DNA of 64,000 nt. Source: Rhodococcus sp. SBT000017 (lineage in GTDB: Bacteria; Actinomycetota; Actinomycetes; Mycobacteriales; Mycobacteriaceae). The stretch lies in NCBI RefSeq assembly GCF_003688915.1, contig NZ_REFU01000001.1, forward strand, positions 3,658,001 to 3,722,000, read 5' to 3'. The notes under the pieces are model-generated. The model ran no database searches. It saw only the letters and a list, made by a program, of their open reading frames with translations, and was not told the DNA's origin. The translations under genes and the position numbers were made by a program. Below are positions 15,995 through 24,826 of this stretch, one piece after another. Within the stretch, counting starts at the first letter, position 1; each line of letters begins with the position of its first letter.

Positions 15995-16849
15995 ATGGAG
16001 ATCGAGCAGCTCAGGGCCCTGCGGGCCGTGGTCGACGGCGGGACCTTCGAGGCCGCGGCTCGCGCGCTGTACGTGACGCCGTCGGCGGTGAGTCAGCGCA
16101 TCAAGTCCTTGGAGCAGTCGCTCGGCCGGACTCTGGTCCAGCGGAGCAAGCCGGTGGTGGCAACCCAATCGGGTGTCGCAGTGCTGCGTTTGGCGCGCCA
16201 GATCGACACTCTCACCGAGCAGACTCGGGCAGAACTGAGTGACGACGGTGTCGCTGCGCCCATTTCGATTGCCGTCAATGCGGATTCGATGGCGACCTGG
16301 GTATTGCCCGCGCTCGCTCCACTGGCGTCCCAGATGACCTTCGATCTGCATCGACAGGATCAGGACCGGACCGCGCAATTGCTGCACGACGGGATCGTCT
16401 CCGCTGCAATAACATCGGTGGCCGACCCGGTTCGCGGCTGCACCGTTCGACGCCTCGGTGCGATGCGCTACCGGCCGTCGGCCACCCCCGAGTTCATCGA
16501 ACGGTGGTTCGCCGCGGGGGTGACCGCAGAGGCCTTGCGTTCCGCGCCGGTGGTGGTCTTCGATTCCGACGACCGGTTGCAGGACAACTACTTACAGCGA
16601 TTCGATGTCGAACCACATGAGCCCCCGAGGCATCTGGTGCCGGCGTCCGCGGACTACGCGCGGGCCGTCGACCTGGGATTCGGCTGGGGCATGATTCCCG
16701 ATCTGCAGGCCCGCGACTCGCTGAAGTGCTTCGACGACAACGGAATCGACGACGTGTTGCTGTACTGGCAGCAATGGTCGCTGTCGTCTGCTGCACTCCA
16801 GCGAGCGGCCGACGCCGTGGCAGTGGGCGCCGAGCGAATGCTGTTGTAG
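15995..16849 (+). CDS. lysG: LysR family regulator, LysG/ArgP type
   Basis: 284 aa. The N-terminal winged HTH is highly typical (IEQLRALRAVVDGGTFEAAARALYVTPSAVSQRIKSLEQSLGRTLVQRSKP). The C-terminal periplasmic-binding-like domain should sense lysine or arginine. It activates lysE in related genera and is read divergently here. The gap contains AT-rich sequence with a GAACAA...TTAG region suited to LysR T-N11-A sites, but I could not assign one site firmly. Confidence 0.92.
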   Translation: MEIEQLRALRAVVDGGTFEAAARALYVTPSAVSQRIKSLEQSLGRTLVQRSKPVVATQSGVAVLRLARQIDTLTEQTRAELSDDGVAAPISIAVNADSMATWVLPALAPLASQMTFDLHRQDQDRTAQLLHDGIVSAAITSVADPVRGCTVRRLGAMRYRPSATPEFIERWFAAGVTAEALRSAPVVVFDSDDRLQDNYLQRFDVEPHEPPRHLVPASADYARAVDLGFGWGMIPDLQARDSLKCFDDNGIDDVLLYWQQWSLSSAALQRAADAVAVGAERMLL

Positions 16850-16850
16850 T

Positions 16851-17255
16851 TCACGCGGGGCTGTCGTTCGGGACGATCTCGGGCAGTCCGTCGCCGACCG
16901 GATCGAGAACGGCCGCCGATCGGGCACCCCACCGCTCGTGAGCCGACTGCCGCGACATTCCGACGGCCATCCCGATCGTCGCCCACGTTGCGCCCTGAAC
17001 ACGGAGCACCACAACGGTTTCGATGCCGTCCAGGCCCGCTGCCAGTTGCACGCGCAGGCTCAGTAGATGCCACGCGATACTCCGTCGTGCGGGCAGATCG
17101 GTCGATTGCTCGGCCTCCCATTCCGGTGTGCCCGGCAGCGGGCCGGTGCCGATGATCTCGTCTGCGATGCTCCCGGCCTCGGTGGCTGCTGCCGTCACGA
17201 CGGCCCGCGTTGCAGCGGTGATATCTGCCTCGGTTGCGAGGGTGATGGGATCCAT
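16851..17255 (-). CDS. Small HTH-like DNA-binding protein, probably autoregulated
   Basis: 134 aa. The C-terminal half contains an apparent helix-turn-helix, VVVLRVQGATWATIGMAVGMSRQSAHERWG, which resembles sigma region 4 or HTH_23-type segments and ends with a basic residue set. The N-terminal half is helical and Ala-rich. No named family recognised. The AGGAGGT ribosome site abuts a 19-bp inverted repeat and a second similar repeat lies 33 bp upstream, a strong sign of autorepression. Convergent with lysG (1-bp gap). Confidence 0.75.
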   Translation of the reverse strand: MDPITLATEADITAATRAVVTAAATEAGSIADEIIGTGPLPGTPEWEAEQSTDLPARRSIAWHLLSLRVQLAAGLDGIETVVVLRVQGATWATIGMAVGMSRQSAHERWGARSAAVLDPVGDGLPEIVPNDSPA

Positions 17256-17268
17256 GGACTACCTCCTG

Positions 17269-17320
17269 TGTCAGGAAAAGCCTGACAGCAGAAGGACGTG
17301 TTGTCAAGAATTGCCTGACA
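17269..17320. promoter_or_regulatory. Tandem TGTCAGG-N5-CCTGACA operators
   Basis: Site 1 (17269-17287) is a perfect TGTCAGG-AAAAG-CCTGACA. Site 2 (17302-17320) is TGTCAAG-AATTG-CCTGACA with one mismatch. Their centres are 33 bp apart, about three helical turns, so two dimers would bind the same face. Site 1 directly abuts the ribosome site of the HTH-protein gene at 17255. Also upstream of the plus-strand gene at 17383. Confidence 0.7.
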
Positions 17321-17382
17321 CGGGATTGTGGAGGGGCCGATAATCGCTGTACCCGGCCAGTTTCCGTTGCTATTTTTTGCCG

Positions 17383-17709
17383 ATGACCATTCGCTATCAC
17401 GTGACCTCGGTGCTCAACCGTGAGTCGATTCGGCGGCACGGACTCGACTGGCGTCGAATGGGTGCCGCTCGCGGTATTGCCGGTAGCCACCAGCCCGAGC
17501 AGGAAGGTTGCTTTCTGGCCGCCGATGCGTGGGAACGTGATTGGTTCGTGGGCATGAACAACACAGGTGGACCGGTCGATGTCTGGGAGGTCAGCGGAGT
17601 CGAAGACGGTGATCTCGTGCAGTCGCCGGAGAACTTCTACTTCCGTCCAGGCATCATCCCGACGTCACAGATTCGATTGGCGCACAAGGATATCGAGCCC
17701 GAGCGCTAG
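17383..17709 (+). CDS. Small hypothetical protein, possible ADP-ribosyltransferase-like fold
   Basis: 108 aa from ATG 17383 (an upstream TTG at 17377 is possible). The opening IRYHVTSVLNRESIRRHGLDWRRMG has the H-x-T-S ... I-x-x-x-G pattern seen at the NAD-binding start of KptA/Arr-like ADP-ribosyltransferase folds, and the middle GCFLAADAWERDWFVGMNN and PVDVWEVSG could supply the later beta strands. This is a weak, pattern-level resemblance, not a family match. It shares its divergent gap with the autoregulated HTH gene and ends convergently with lat, where both stops use the same CTAG. Confidence 0.6.
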   Translation: MTIRYHVTSVLNRESIRRHGLDWRRMGAARGIAGSHQPEQEGCFLAADAWERDWFVGMNNTGGPVDVWEVSGVEDGDLVQSPENFYFRPGIIPTSQIRLAHKDIEPER

Positions 17710-19034
17710 AGCATGCCCAGCACCCGGTCGATGGAGTCGACTGCCTGGGTCAGCTCGGCTTCGGTGATCGTCAGTGCAGGACGGAATCGCACTGCTGCGT
17801 CGCCGCAGCCGAGCGCCAGTACATGTTCTTCGGTACGCAACAGTTCGATCACTCGGTCGCGGGTGGAGGCGTCGGGCAGGGAGAAGGCGCACATCAGCCC
17901 GCGGCCACGGACCTCGGATACAACTGTGTGTCGAGTTGCCAACTCCTGCAACTGCTTCAGCAGTACCGCGCCGAGTGCTCCGGCTCGTTCGATGAGGTTG
18001 TCGGCCTCGACGACTTCCAGGATCCGACGCGACCGCACCATGTCGGTGAGGTTGCCACCCCACGTCGAGTTGATGCGGGAGCTGACAGCGAAGACGTTGT
18101 CGTCGATGTCGTCGACGCGACCGCCGGCCATGACGCCGCAGACCTGAACCTTCTTGCCGAAGGCGACGACATCGGGGACGACGTCGAGCTGCTGGAAAGC
18201 CCATGCCGTACCGGTCATTCCGGCTCCGGTCTGTACCTCGTCCATGACGAACAAGGCGTCGTACTCGTGGCAGAGCTCGCGCAACTTCTGCAGGAAACGA
18301 GGCCGGAAGTGGTGATCGCCGCCCTCGCCCTGGATGGGTTCGATGATGGCGCAGGCGATGTCGTGCGGATTGGCCTCGAACGCCACCCGAGCCGCCGCCA
18401 AGGAGGCGTCCTCGAGTTCGTCCATGTTCGCATCGGATCTGATGAAGGGGGACGGGATGCGCGGCCAGTCGAATTTCGGGAAGCGTGCGACCTTGTTCGG
18501 GTCGGTGTTGGTCAAAGACATCGTGTACCCCGAACGTCCGTGGAACGCGTGCTCGAGGTGCATGACTTGTGAGCCCAACGACGGATCGATGCCGTGGCGC
18601 TCGTTCCAGCGTGACTTCCAGTCGAAGGCGACCTTCAACGCGTTCTCCACCGCCAGTGCGCCGCCCTCGACGAAGAACAGGTGGGGCAGGCGAGCGTCAC
18701 CGAGGACCCGCGCGAACGTGTCGACGAATCGAGCCATGGGGACGGTGTAGATGTCGGAGTTGCTCGGCTTGTTCATCGCTGCCTGCATCAGATCGGCCCG
18801 GAACTCCGAGTCGTCGATCAGCGCGGGGTGGTTCATGCCCAGGGCGTTGGACGCGAAGAACGTGAACAGGTCCAGGTAGCGGGTGCTGTCCCTGGCGTCG
18901 ACCAGGGTTGCCCCGGTCGAGGCATCGAGGTCCAACACCAGCTCGAAACCGTCGGCCAGTAGGTGTTCACCGATCACCTCGCGAACCGTCGAGGCGTCGA
19001 TGGTCGCTCCTGTGCGCTGTAATACTTGCGTCAT
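17706..19034 (-). CDS. lat: L-lysine 6-transaminase
   Basis: 442-aa, PLP-dependent class III aminotransferase that moves the epsilon-amino group of lysine to 2-oxoglutarate, giving allysine, which cyclises to piperideine-6-carboxylate. Lat-specific features: YLDLFTFFASNALGMNHPAL, NKPSNSDIYTVPMARFVDTF, FFVEGGALAVENALKVAFDWKSRWN, and the PLP region IEPIQGEGGDHHFRP, FVMDEVQTGAGMTG, VAFGKKVQVCGVMAG (PLP lysine in FGKK). Full length. It is divergent from the aldehyde dehydrogenase that would take the next step, giving alpha-aminoadipate. The Lrp regulator often found beside lat is not seen here. Confidence 0.94.
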   Translation of the reverse strand: MTQVLQRTGATIDASTVREVIGEHLLADGFELVLDLDASTGATLVDARDSTRYLDLFTFFASNALGMNHPALIDDSEFRADLMQAAMNKPSNSDIYTVPMARFVDTFARVLGDARLPHLFFVEGGALAVENALKVAFDWKSRWNERHGIDPSLGSQVMHLEHAFHGRSGYTMSLTNTDPNKVARFPKFDWPRIPSPFIRSDANMDELEDASLAAARVAFEANPHDIACAIIEPIQGEGGDHHFRPRFLQKLRELCHEYDALFVMDEVQTGAGMTGTAWAFQQLDVVPDVVAFGKKVQVCGVMAGGRVDDIDDNVFAVSSRINSTWGGNLTDMVRSRRILEVVEADNLIERAGALGAVLLKQLQELATRHTVVSEVRGRGLMCAFSLPDASTRDRVIELLRTEEHVLALGCGDAAVRFRPALTITEAELTQAVDSIDRVLGML

Positions 19035-19158
19035 AACGTCGAAGATACGCGTTAAAATTCCGTAAGCAAGTCCATAGAACAGGAAATTATACGGTTGCGA
19101 CCCTCATCGGTAGGCTGATCTCCGACAGTTCGGTTCTCTTCACGGAAGGTGTACGCGC

Positions 19159-20693
19159 ATGTCTGCATCCATCACCCACGACGAGTTGAGTGTGCGCACT
19201 CGCGCGATCCTCGACCGGCTGGGTGCCACGATCGCGCTCGATGCCCCGCGGGACCCGACGCGATCATCGCGCGGTCGCCGATCACCGGAGGGAACTTGGC
19301 GTCGCTGGCGTCGGCTTCGGCGGACGATGTCGAGACCGTCGTAGCCGACGCGCGCACCGCCTTCGTGTCGTGGTCGCAGGTGCCTGCCCCCGTGCGTGGT
19401 CAGGTGATCCGGGAACTCGGAGAACTGCTGCGCGTACACAAGGAGGATCTGGGCGCGCTGGTGTCCATCGAGGCCGGAAAGATCGTTTCCGAGGGGCTCG
19501 GTGAGGTGCAGGAGATGATCGACATCTGCGACTTCGCCGTCGGACTCTCGCGTCAGCTGTACGGCAATACGATCGCCACCGAACGGCCCGGGCATCGGAT
19601 GATGGAGCAATGGCACCCGCTCGGTGTCGTCGGTGTCATCACTGCCTTCAATTTCCCTGTCGCCGTGTGGAGTTGGAATACCGCTCTCGCACTCGTCGCA
19701 GGCGATACCGTCATCTGGAAGCCGTCGGAGAAGACTCCATTGACGGCAGTCGGAGTGCAGGCACTGTTCGAGCGTGCCGCCGCTGCCGCGGGAGTGGACC
19801 CCAAGATCGCGCAGCTGGTGGTCGGTGATCGCGCGTCCGGCCAAGCGTTGGTGGACGATTCGCGGGTTGCGTTGGTGTCGGCCACCGGCTCGACGAGAAT
19901 GGGCCGTGCCGTCGCGCCTCGGGTCGCCGAGCGATTCGGCCGAGTGTTGCTCGAACTCGGCGGAAACAACGCAGCGATCGTGACGCCGTCGGCCGATCTC
20001 GATCTGACGACGCGTGGACTGGTGTTCTCGGCCGCCGGAACCGCCGGTCAGCGCTGCACCTCGCTGCGACGCGTCATCGTGCATTCCTCTGTCGCGGACG
20101 AACTGGTCGGCAAGCTGGTCGCGGCATACGAGACGCTCTCCATCGGATCTCCCTTGGCCACCGACACTTTGGTAGGTCCACTGATCGATGCCAGCGCCTA
20201 CGCGGGGTACCAGAAGGCACTCGAGACCGCGATATCCGACGGTGGAACGGTCGTCGTCGGCGGGGAGAGGGTGAATGTGGTCGACGAGTACTCGTTCTAC
20301 GTTCAGCCCGCGATCGTGACGATGCCCGCGCAGACCGACATCGTCAAGCACGAGACGTTCGCGCCCATCATGTACGTGCTGACGTACGACACCCTCGACG
20401 AGGCAATCGCACTGCACAACGATGTGCCACAGGGTCTTTCGTCGTCGATTTTCACCACCGACCTCCGCGAGGCGGAGCGCTTCCTGTCCGCTGCCGGCTC
20501 GGACTGTGGCATCGCGAACGTCAACATCGGCCCCTCCGGCGCAGAGATCGGCGGTGCCTTCGGCGGCGAGAAGGAAACCGGTGGGGGCCGTGAATCCGGT
20601 TCGGACGCGTGGAAGGCCTACATGCGGCGAGCTACGAACACGGTCAACTACTCGAACGAACTGCCCCTGGCACAGGGAGTGAAGTTCGGCTGA
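19159..20693 (+). CDS. amaB: L-piperidine-6-carboxylate (allysine) dehydrogenase, apparent frameshift
   Basis: ALDH7-type NAD-dependent dehydrogenase, expected to oxidise the lat product to 2-aminoadipate. The family core is intact from about 19253 onward: VVGVITAFNFPVAVWSWNTALAL, IWKPSEKTPLT, ELGGNNAAIV (catalytic Glu), GTAGQRCTSLRR (catalytic Cys), KHETFAPI and KETGGGRESGSDAWK. The natural start, ATG 19159 with a GGAAGG ribosome site, encodes MSASITHDELSVRTRAILDRLGATIALDAPR-type sequence in a different frame and stops after 61 codons. Adding one base near the GGG run at 19250-19252 joins the two frames. This is either a real inactivating deletion or a base-call error. Divergent from lat. 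Confidence 0.85.
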
Positions 20694-20697
20694 CGGC

Positions 20698-21939
20698 ATG
20701 ATCGACAGTATGAAAGTACTGTCGATGCTCCTGGCCGGGCTGACCGTCGGCTATGCGATCGGTGATATCCGACCCTTCGACTCCCTGCTGAGCAGCACGG
20801 CCGAATTCGGTTCACTGGCAACGATCGTCAACGGGCTCACCGTCCTCGCGCTGACCGCGTGCCTGACCAGCGTCGCGCTCGCGCGTTCGAGTGCGCGCGG
20901 TGTGCTCGTCGTGGCGATCGGAGCAGTACTCGTCGTCCTGTTCCGGACAGTGGGCATGGTGACCGGAATGTTCGGCGACTGGGCCGGCGCAGTGGGAGCA
21001 GGCGCCCTGCTCGGCGCGTCCGCCGTACTCGCGGGGCGGCATCGCGGAGCGCAGGCATCGCTGGCCGTCGCCGCGATCGGAGCCGGTCTTCTCGGCACAG
21101 CGCTGGATGCCCTGCTGCAAGTCGACGACGGTCCCGTGTTCGTGTGGGATGTCGTCGGTGCCGAGGACGCGGTGGTTCCGGAGCGGGCGATCATCATGGT
21201 GATTGCGGCACTGGGTGGGGCGCTCTCGCTGTTCCTGGCACACCGCGATGTGGCGTTGCAGTCGCACGAGACCCGACGGACTCTGCTGGTCGGACTTCCG
21301 CTGCCCGTAGCTGCCGGTGTTCTGAGTTGGTTCGCCGGCGGCCACGACAGTGGGGACGCCGTCTGGTTCGGTGCGCTCGCCGGTATGGCCGTTCTTGCGG
21401 TGGTGGCGGCGTTCGCATTCCCCGGGCGGGACGGGCGCGTACTGCTGGTGCTGTTCGCGTCGGCCACGATCGGGTCGATGGGATTCGCCGTCGAGGATTC
21501 GCTGCAATTGGCCGTGAGTGCCGCGTTGCTGGTCGTCGGGGCGGGGATCGGCTACCGCTGGCCGCAGCTGTACGTCGGACTGGGTGGGTTGCTCCTCGTT
21601 GCCGGTGCAGCTCTGATCGAGGGCTACGTCGCTCTGCCGCCGGTGTCGCAGTTCGCTCTGCCGTTCGTCGTCGCGTATGCGGTGGCGTCCACACTGTCGA
21701 CTGCGCCGGGCTCGCTTGCCGTCGCGTTGCCCGCGCTGTTCACCATGACCCTGCCGGTGACGGTGTACGCCGCGAGCTATCAGCCGGGTCTGTCATCGTC
21801 TACCGACGCAGTGGCCACCCGCACGAGCGAGCCCGACCACCTGATGCTGTCGGTGGCCGGGCTCGTGGTCGTTGCAGTGGTGACGGTTGCCTGCGTGCTG
21901 TTGATGCGCAGACCCACCCAGAACCCGGCGGCGCGGTAG
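20698..21939 (+). CDS. Hypothetical polytopic membrane protein
   Basis: 413 aa, almost wholly hydrophobic with about 11 to 12 TM helices, mostly Ala/Leu/Val/Gly-rich (for example VLVVAIGAVLVVLFRTVGMVTGMF, LPLPVAAGVLSWFAGG). It starts 4 bp after the aldehyde dehydrogenase stop (ATG 20698; ATG 20710 also possible), so it is probably co-transcribed. No transporter signature or charged TM motif is recognised. A link with lysine use is suggested only by position. Confidence 0.75.
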   Translation: MIDSMKVLSMLLAGLTVGYAIGDIRPFDSLLSSTAEFGSLATIVNGLTVLALTACLTSVALARSSARGVLVVAIGAVLVVLFRTVGMVTGMFGDWAGAVGAGALLGASAVLAGRHRGAQASLAVAAIGAGLLGTALDALLQVDDGPVFVWDVVGAEDAVVPERAIIMVIAALGGALSLFLAHRDVALQSHETRRTLLVGLPLPVAAGVLSWFAGGHDSGDAVWFGALAGMAVLAVVAAFAFPGRDGRVLLVLFASATIGSMGFAVEDSLQLAVSAALLVVGAGIGYRWPQLYVGLGGLLLVAGAALIEGYVALPPVSQFALPFVVAYAVASTLSTAPGSLAVALPALFTMTLPVTVYAASYQPGLSSSTDAVATRTSEPDHLMLSVAGLVVVAVVTVACVLLMRRPTQNPAAR

Positions 21940-22138
21940 CTACCGACGGCGGCTATCCCCGCGAAGCTCGGCCGGGTAGGACTGCCGCTGTCCCCGCTGT
22001 TGTGGTTGGTCGTGGCGGTACCGCTGGCGACTGTCATGGTGCATGTGGAAGATCGGGTCCAGAGTCGTTCTGATTGGGAACGAATCGCGGGTACCTGAGT
22101 CCGGTGAATTCGACTGCAAACCGCTCGATGCGAAACCA

Positions 22139-22180
22139 CACGAGCCCGCCCACCCGATGACTGCGGTGGACGGGCTCGTG
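22139..22180. terminator. Strong hairpin 3' of the cutinase-like gene
   Basis: Arms 22139-22153 (CACGAGCCCGCCCAC) and 22166-22180 (GTGGACGGGCTCGTG) pair over 15 bp with one mismatch and a 12-nt loop. It lies 21 bp beyond the minus-strand stop codon and faces the end of the plus-strand membrane gene at 21939, so it probably terminates both. The rest of the 261-bp gap (21940-22200) shows no gene. Confidence 0.7.
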
Positions 22181-22200
22181 AGCGTTCTGCACGCAATGGA

Positions 22201-23880
22201 CTACGGCGCAGGTACAACCTCGGTGGTCGTAACGACGGACTCCGGTGCTACCTCGGCGTCGGTTGCCGTCGGGGTGACGCAGACCGGCGGTGCTCCCTCG
22301 ACGGGGGTTTCACCGTCGACGGGGATCGTGCACTCGGGGGTCGTCTCGACGACGGCGGGTGCCGGCGTCTCGGCGGTGGTGACGGGTGCAGGTACAACCG
22401 GGACGGTGGTGGTCACGACGGGCGTCGAGGTTGCCGGGGCGGTCGTCGTCGCCTTCGGAGTTGCCGTTGCCGACGTGGTCACAGGTGCGACGATCGTTTC
22501 GATCGCTGCACGTCCAGCCTTCTCCTGCACCTCCTTGGTCTTCACCGGCTCGCCCCTGTTGGCCTGCTCCGCCAGCTGCGTCAACCAGGCCGCGGCGTAC
22601 TGCACCGAGGTCAGCGGCTTGCCGTTGGCGGGATCGGCGTTGCGCCAGTAGTCGAAGTGGTGTCCCGATCCGGGTGCCAGGGTGAGGCCGTACGGGTCGT
22701 TCATCACGACGGGAATGGTGTTCTGATTCGAGGAGATGAAACCGGTGATCTCCCTGAAGATCTTCTGCGGCAGGTACACCATGTCGACCATCTGACCGGT
22801 CTCGATGGGCTCCTGCTCGCCGTCGACCTTGGCCGCGACCGGTGTGGTCACTGCGCCGGGCTTGTAGCCGGGCTCGGACACCTTGATCAACACGTCGAGG
22901 AACGTCTCGTCGCTCTGCATCCAGTCGGGCTGCGAGGCAATGTCGTTGAAGGCATTGACGGCGATGCGTCCCAGGGCCAGCGCCAGATCGGCACCGGTGG
23001 CGGGGGTGAGGTTCTCGTTCTGCAGCGCGTCGGCGTTGACCTGGCGACCGACGTTGGCGGCGAGGTGAATCAGTGACGTGTTGGCGGGCAGTGCGCAGGT
23101 GAGGTCGCCGTCGGAGCAGAAGGACGCCACTCGACCGTCGAGCGCTCCGAATCCGCCGGACGTGCCGGGGAGTGCTCCCTGGCCGGGAATTGCGTTGTTG
23201 CCGTTCTGGTACCGGGTGTCGAAGCCGTCCGGATTGCTGAACGGGTTCTCGGCACCGGGGAACGGGCCCTCCCCGGCGACGCGGCCGGCGTCGGCGAAGA
23301 TGACGACACCGACGACCTGGGAGGGGTCGACGATTCCGTACTTGCCGTCGGTTCCGGCGACCTGGTTGCCGACCTCCATCGCGGTGCGGCGGGCAACGTC
23401 TGCGCCCTCGCTGTAGCCGACGATGGCGAATCGAGTGTCGGGGCAGGACGCCGTGATCGTCCTCATGATGGTCTGCGAGTTGGTGACGCCGGTCTGCACG
23501 GCGTTCTCGTAGCTCGCCAGGTCGGCCGGGTACTCGACGTACACCGCGGCGTAGGAGTCCGGAACCACGTTGCCGTTGTTGGGGGCACGCACGGCCTGGT
23601 CGATCCAGTCGCTGGAGTAGTCGCCGGACATCGCTGCGGGGAGCCGCTCGCCCTCGGGGGTGGTGAGCCACTTGACGCCCTCGCGCGGGGTGTCGCCGCG
23701 GCCGCCGATCGCGATGCTGACCATGTCGTAGCAGGTGGCCGTCGACACCAGTTCGATGGATGCTTCGGTGGTCGTGGAGGGAGACGACCACGGTGCGGCC
23801 ACAACTACTCCGGCACCGAGGGCTCCGATCGCGAACGCGCTCAACGCGACGCGCGCACGCTTCGACTTGCCAACATTCAT
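22201..23880 (-). CDS. Cutinase-family secreted hydrolase with Thr/Pro-rich tail
   Basis: 559 aa from ATG 23880 (ATG 23895 also possible). Signal peptide: KSKRARVALSAFAIGALGAGVVVAAPWSS. The cutinase-like alpha/beta hydrolase domain follows (ATCYDMVSIAIGGRGDTP) with the nucleophile elbow GYSEG in RFAIVGYSEGADVARR and a likely His near the GHHFDYW segment. The last ~120 residues are low-complexity Thr/Val/Pro/Ala (TTSATATPKATTTAPATSTPV) and include two cysteines, probably a cell-envelope linker. In mycolate-bearing actinobacteria such enzymes (Culp6 group) act on lipids or esters in the envelope. Substrate not determined. The tail length is unusual for a cutinase. Confidence 0.85.
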   Translation of the reverse strand: MNVGKSKRARVALSAFAIGALGAGVVVAAPWSSPSTTTEASIELVSTATCYDMVSIAIGGRGDTPREGVKWLTTPEGERLPAAMSGDYSSDWIDQAVRAPNNGNVVPDSYAAVYVEYPADLASYENAVQTGVTNSQTIMRTITASCPDTRFAIVGYSEGADVARRTAMEVGNQVAGTDGKYGIVDPSQVVGVVIFADAGRVAGEGPFPGAENPFSNPDGFDTRYQNGNNAIPGQGALPGTSGGFGALDGRVASFCSDGDLTCALPANTSLIHLAANVGRQVNADALQNENLTPATGADLALALGRIAVNAFNDIASQPDWMQSDETFLDVLIKVSEPGYKPGAVTTPVAAKVDGEQEPIETGQMVDMVYLPQKIFREITGFISSNQNTIPVVMNDPYGLTLAPGSGHHFDYWRNADPANGKPLTSVQYAAAWLTQLAEQANRGEPVKTKEVQEKAGRAAIETIVAPVTTSATATPKATTTAPATSTPVVTTTVPVVPAPVTTAETPAPAVVETTPECTIPVDGETPVEGAPPVCVTPTATDAEVAPESVVTTTEVVPAP

Positions 23881-23999
23881 GTTTTCGATCCCCATCATGT
23901 CCGCCCGAACTGATCCCGACTGCAGTTGCCAGTGGGTTACCCGGGATTTCGTCGGTCGGGTCCTTCGCGTTACAAACCGCATCATTTACCGTCGTACGC

Positions 24000-24512
24000 A
24001 TGGCTTTTCATCCTCGAATGACATCGACGGGATTCGACCTGACCGACGGCACCCGCTGCTCGGTGCGTGAGGCGGTGGCGTCGGACCTCCAATCGATCGT
24101 GGCATTACTGCTCGACGACCCGCTCGGTGTCACTCGGGAGCGCGCCGATGACATGGATCGGTATCGCGCCGCGTTCGAGGACATCTCCTCGGACCCACGG
24201 AACCTGCAGGTCGTGGCGGTGCACGGTGACGAGGTAGTGGCAACGCTGCAGTTGACCGTCATTCCCGGGCTTGCCCGAGGGGGCGCATTGCGGGCGCAGA
24301 TCGAAGCAGTTCGGGTGGACGCGCGGTGGCGCAGCCGGGGGCTCGGCGGTGCGCTGATCAGGTGGGCGATCGCGGAGGCCGAGCGACGGGGGTGTGCTCT
24401 GGTGCAGTTGACGTCCGACGCCACTCGAACGGACGCCCATCGCTTTTACACCCGTCTCGGCTTCGTCGACTCCCACGTCGGCTACAAGATGGCACTCGGA
24501 ACTACCGGATAG
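24000..24512 (+). CDS. GNAT family N-acetyltransferase
   Basis: 170 aa from ATG 24000 (ATG 24018 also plausible). GNAT features: SVREAVASDLQSIVALLLDDP, beta4 GGALRAQIEAVRVDARWRSRGLGGALIRWAIAEAERRG with the acetyl-CoA loop RSRGLGG, and the C-terminal DAHRFYTRLGFVDSHVGYKMAL. It resembles the group of small-molecule or amino acid acetyltransferases with the SHxGYK ending. Divergent from the cutinase gene. The copper-operon operator begins 2 bp beyond its stop codon. Confidence 0.87.
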   Translation: MAFHPRMTSTGFDLTDGTRCSVREAVASDLQSIVALLLDDPLGVTRERADDMDRYRAAFEDISSDPRNLQVVAVHGDEVVATLQLTVIPGLARGGALRAQIEAVRVDARWRSRGLGGALIRWAIAEAERRGCALVQLTSDATRTDAHRFYTRLGFVDSHVGYKMALGTTG

Positions 24513-24513
24513 A

Positions 24514-24528
24514 TACCCTGGGGGGGTA
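24514..24528. promoter_or_regulatory. CsoR-type copper operator
   Basis: TACCC-N5-GGGTA (24514-24518 and 24524-24528) around a G-rich centre, followed by a second GGGTAG. This fits the G-tract-containing dyads bound by copper-sensing CsoR repressors. It lies 10 bp upstream of the GTG of the small His-rich protein that precedes copA. No csoR gene lies in the window, so the regulator would act in trans. Confidence 0.65.
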
Positions 24529-24538
24529 GGGTAGTGCC

Positions 24539-24826
24539 GTGAACACAGAACGGCAGGAACTCGACGCACCCACCAAGCTCGTCGGATTTGTCGTCGGGAT
24601 CGCGTTCCTGTTCCTGGCGGCGCTGTTCGTCGGGGACAAGATCGGACCCGACGTCCCGCCCCCCGTGGCGTCGCACACCGACCACGACTCGCACACCGAC
24701 CACGACTCGCACGACGCGGCGGCTGCGCCGACCGCGGGAACATACGCGCCCTACCTGGACTTCCAGCACGGGGGCGTCGTACACACAGCCGAATTCACCA
24801 TCGAGGCACAGGAGGGACAGTCATGA
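24539..24826 (+). CDS. Small His-rich membrane protein preceding copA
   Basis: 95 aa from a GTG. One TM helix ([23 protein letters not shown]) is followed by an extracytoplasmic [14 protein letters not shown] stretch with six His and six acidic residues, then a tail ending [14 protein letters not shown]. Its stop overlaps the copA start (ATGA). The His/Asp repeat is a plausible Cu or other divalent metal-binding site on the outer face, so it may accept copper from CopA or sense it. No named family recognised; role inferred from operon and residues. Confidence 0.8.
   Translation: MNTERQELDAPTKLVGFVVGIAFLFLAALFVGDKIGPDVPPPVASHTDHDSHTDHDSHDAAAAPTAGTYAPYLDFQHGGVVHTAEFTIEAQEGQS

Noticed and set aside
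22250..22500. Threonine/proline-rich low-complexity frame as a separate gene
   Set aside because: It is continuous in frame with the cutinase-like hydrolase and is its C-terminal tail.
24650..24720. Short tandem DNA repeat coding for HTDHDS
   Set aside because: It is an in-frame repeat inside the small copper-operon protein, treated there as a metal-binding stretch and not as a separate repeat element.
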